Assembly (NCBI GenBank): GCA_003641405.1
Contig: QNAF01000165.1
Coordinates: forward strand, 1 to 6,078
Source of the DNA: Candidatus Zixiibacteriota bacterium
GTDB taxonomy: Bacteria; Zixibacteria; MSB-5A5; GN15; FEB-12
Direction of reading: 5' to 3'
DNA length: 6,078 nt
Part shown: positions 5,503-6,078 of the stretch, one piece after another
Layout: the number at the start of each line of letters is the position of its first letter
How positions within the stretch are numbered: position 1 is the stretch's first letter
Made by a program: the position numbers and the translations under genes
The notes under the pieces: generated by a model
What the model saw: only the letters and a program-made list of their open reading frames with translations
What the model was told of the DNA's origin: nothing
Database searches by the model: none

Positions 5503-6078
5503 CTACCTTCCAATCAACACAATTGTTGAGCGTGGTCCGACGGGATAGAATGACTGGGGACCGACTATCGGCTCATCCCCCGGCTCGGCAATATCCCGTG
5601 GGGCACTTTGCATGGTGTCAATAACTCGATACCACTTTCTGCCATTGCTCAGAAGAGGGAGATTGAACCTCAGCGGATCCCAGTGAGCGTTGACTGCAAT
5701 GTAGATATCCTCAAGTGACCCATCATGATCCTCTGAGAATTGCACAGCCAGACTTCGCGATTCATATGATCTGTCGGGGCAATCAGGTTCAGTGCCATGC
5801 CAGATTGCAGTGTCTTTGCCATTATCATGTTTGCTGAAAGAACTGAGCATCAGAATAGGGTGATCTTTGCGGAATTTTATCAGCAGTCTGAAATACCTGA
5901 GCAGGTCGGCATTCTTTTCCACGAGATTCCAGTCGATCCAACTCAGCTCATTGTCCTGGCAGTAGGCGTTGTTGTTGCCCATTTGTGTGCGGCCGATTTC
6001 ATCACCGGCCAGAATCATTGGCACTCCTCGTGACAGAAGCAGGATCGCAGCGAAATCTCGCACCTGTCGGTTACGAAG
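5503..6078 (-). CDS. glgX: Glycogen debranching enzyme (GlgX/isoamylase type, GH13), C-terminal part
   Basis: Partial gene. The last 191 residues are visible, the stop (TAG on the - strand) is at 5503-5505, and the start lies beyond the right edge. The enzyme hydrolyses alpha-1,6 branch links in glycogen or limit dextrins in the cytoplasm. Counting from the edge, residues 12-50 carry the family stretch LLLSRGVPMILAGDE followed by GRTQMGNNNAYCQDNELSWIDW, the most diagnostic signature here. WHGTEPDCPDRSYESRSLA (93-111) and DIYIAVNAHWDPL (124-136) belong to the GlgX C-terminal beta domain, which ends in RSTIVLIGR. The catalytic residues lie upstream, outside the window, so activity cannot be judged. 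The continuous frame suggests an intact gene. It converges on the MFS gene, with 182 bp including the MITE between them. TreX-type or bifunctional isoamylases are close alternatives. Confidence 0.9.
   Translation of the reverse strand, partial: LRNRQVRDFAAILLLSRGVPMILAGDEIGRTQMGNNNAYCQDNELSWIDWNLVEKNADLLRYFRLLIKFRKDHPILMLSSFSKHDNGKDTAIWHGTEPDCPDRSYESRSLAVQFSEDHDGSLEDIYIAVNAHWDPLRFNLPLLSNGRKWYRVIDTMQSAPRDIAEPGDEPIVGPQSFYPVGPRSTIVLIGR

Noticed and set aside
5253..5513. 86-codon - strand frame spanning the MITE
   Set aside because: It crosses the inverted-repeat element and the end of the MFS gene, with low-complexity, repeat-derived composition and no ribosome binding site.

Overview
The window looks like chromosomal DNA of a Gram-negative-type bacterium, probably from a poorly cultured lineage. 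The base composition is moderate. The genes are ordinary metabolic and membrane functions. The spaces between genes are filled with several families of short palindromic repeats, including the TGTCATGCTGAGC.../...GCTCAGGGTGACA type that I recall from many environmental genomes. No rRNA, tRNA, CRISPR, phage or plasmid gene is visible, and the phylum cannot be fixed from this sequence.

Layout. Positions 1-298 are non-coding or unassigned: an AT-rich stretch, then three short CCTAYGGGGYT repeats and a degenerate palindrome. A complete tyrosine phenol-lyase gene (tpl, 299-1693, +) follows, with a strong ribosome binding site. Positions 1694-2054 hold no gene but several repeats: a fragment related to the MITE (short non-autonomous transposable element) further down, two near-perfect hairpins, a 71-bp REP-like inverted repeat and another small palindrome. 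Next come two + strand genes that overlap by 4 nt and are probably co-transcribed: a polytopic GT-C (GT39/ArnT-like) glycosyltransferase with a soluble C-terminal domain (2055-4106), and a 12-helix MFS transporter (4103-5320). Directly at the MFS stop codon lies a compact 142-bp MITE-like element with perfect 16-bp terminal inverted repeats (5321-5462). The C-terminal part of a glycogen debranching enzyme (glgX-like, - strand, stop at 5503) runs off the right edge.

How the genes relate. The lyase would release phenol, pyruvate and ammonia from tyrosine, and shows no evident link to the rest. The glycosyltransferase and MFS genes form a tight pair, so a shared envelope-related role is plausible, but neither substrate can be read from the sequence. 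The GlgX gene converges on this pair, and the MITE sits between the two 3' ends, where its GC-rich hairpins flanked by T-runs on both strands could act as a bidirectional terminator.

I see no clearly new multi-gene system. The most interesting material is the repeat content: two related elements (about 1742-1816 and 5321-5462) share a terminal motif and a paired-hairpin design with possible compensatory changes. The larger one appears to have inserted exactly at the end of the transporter gene.
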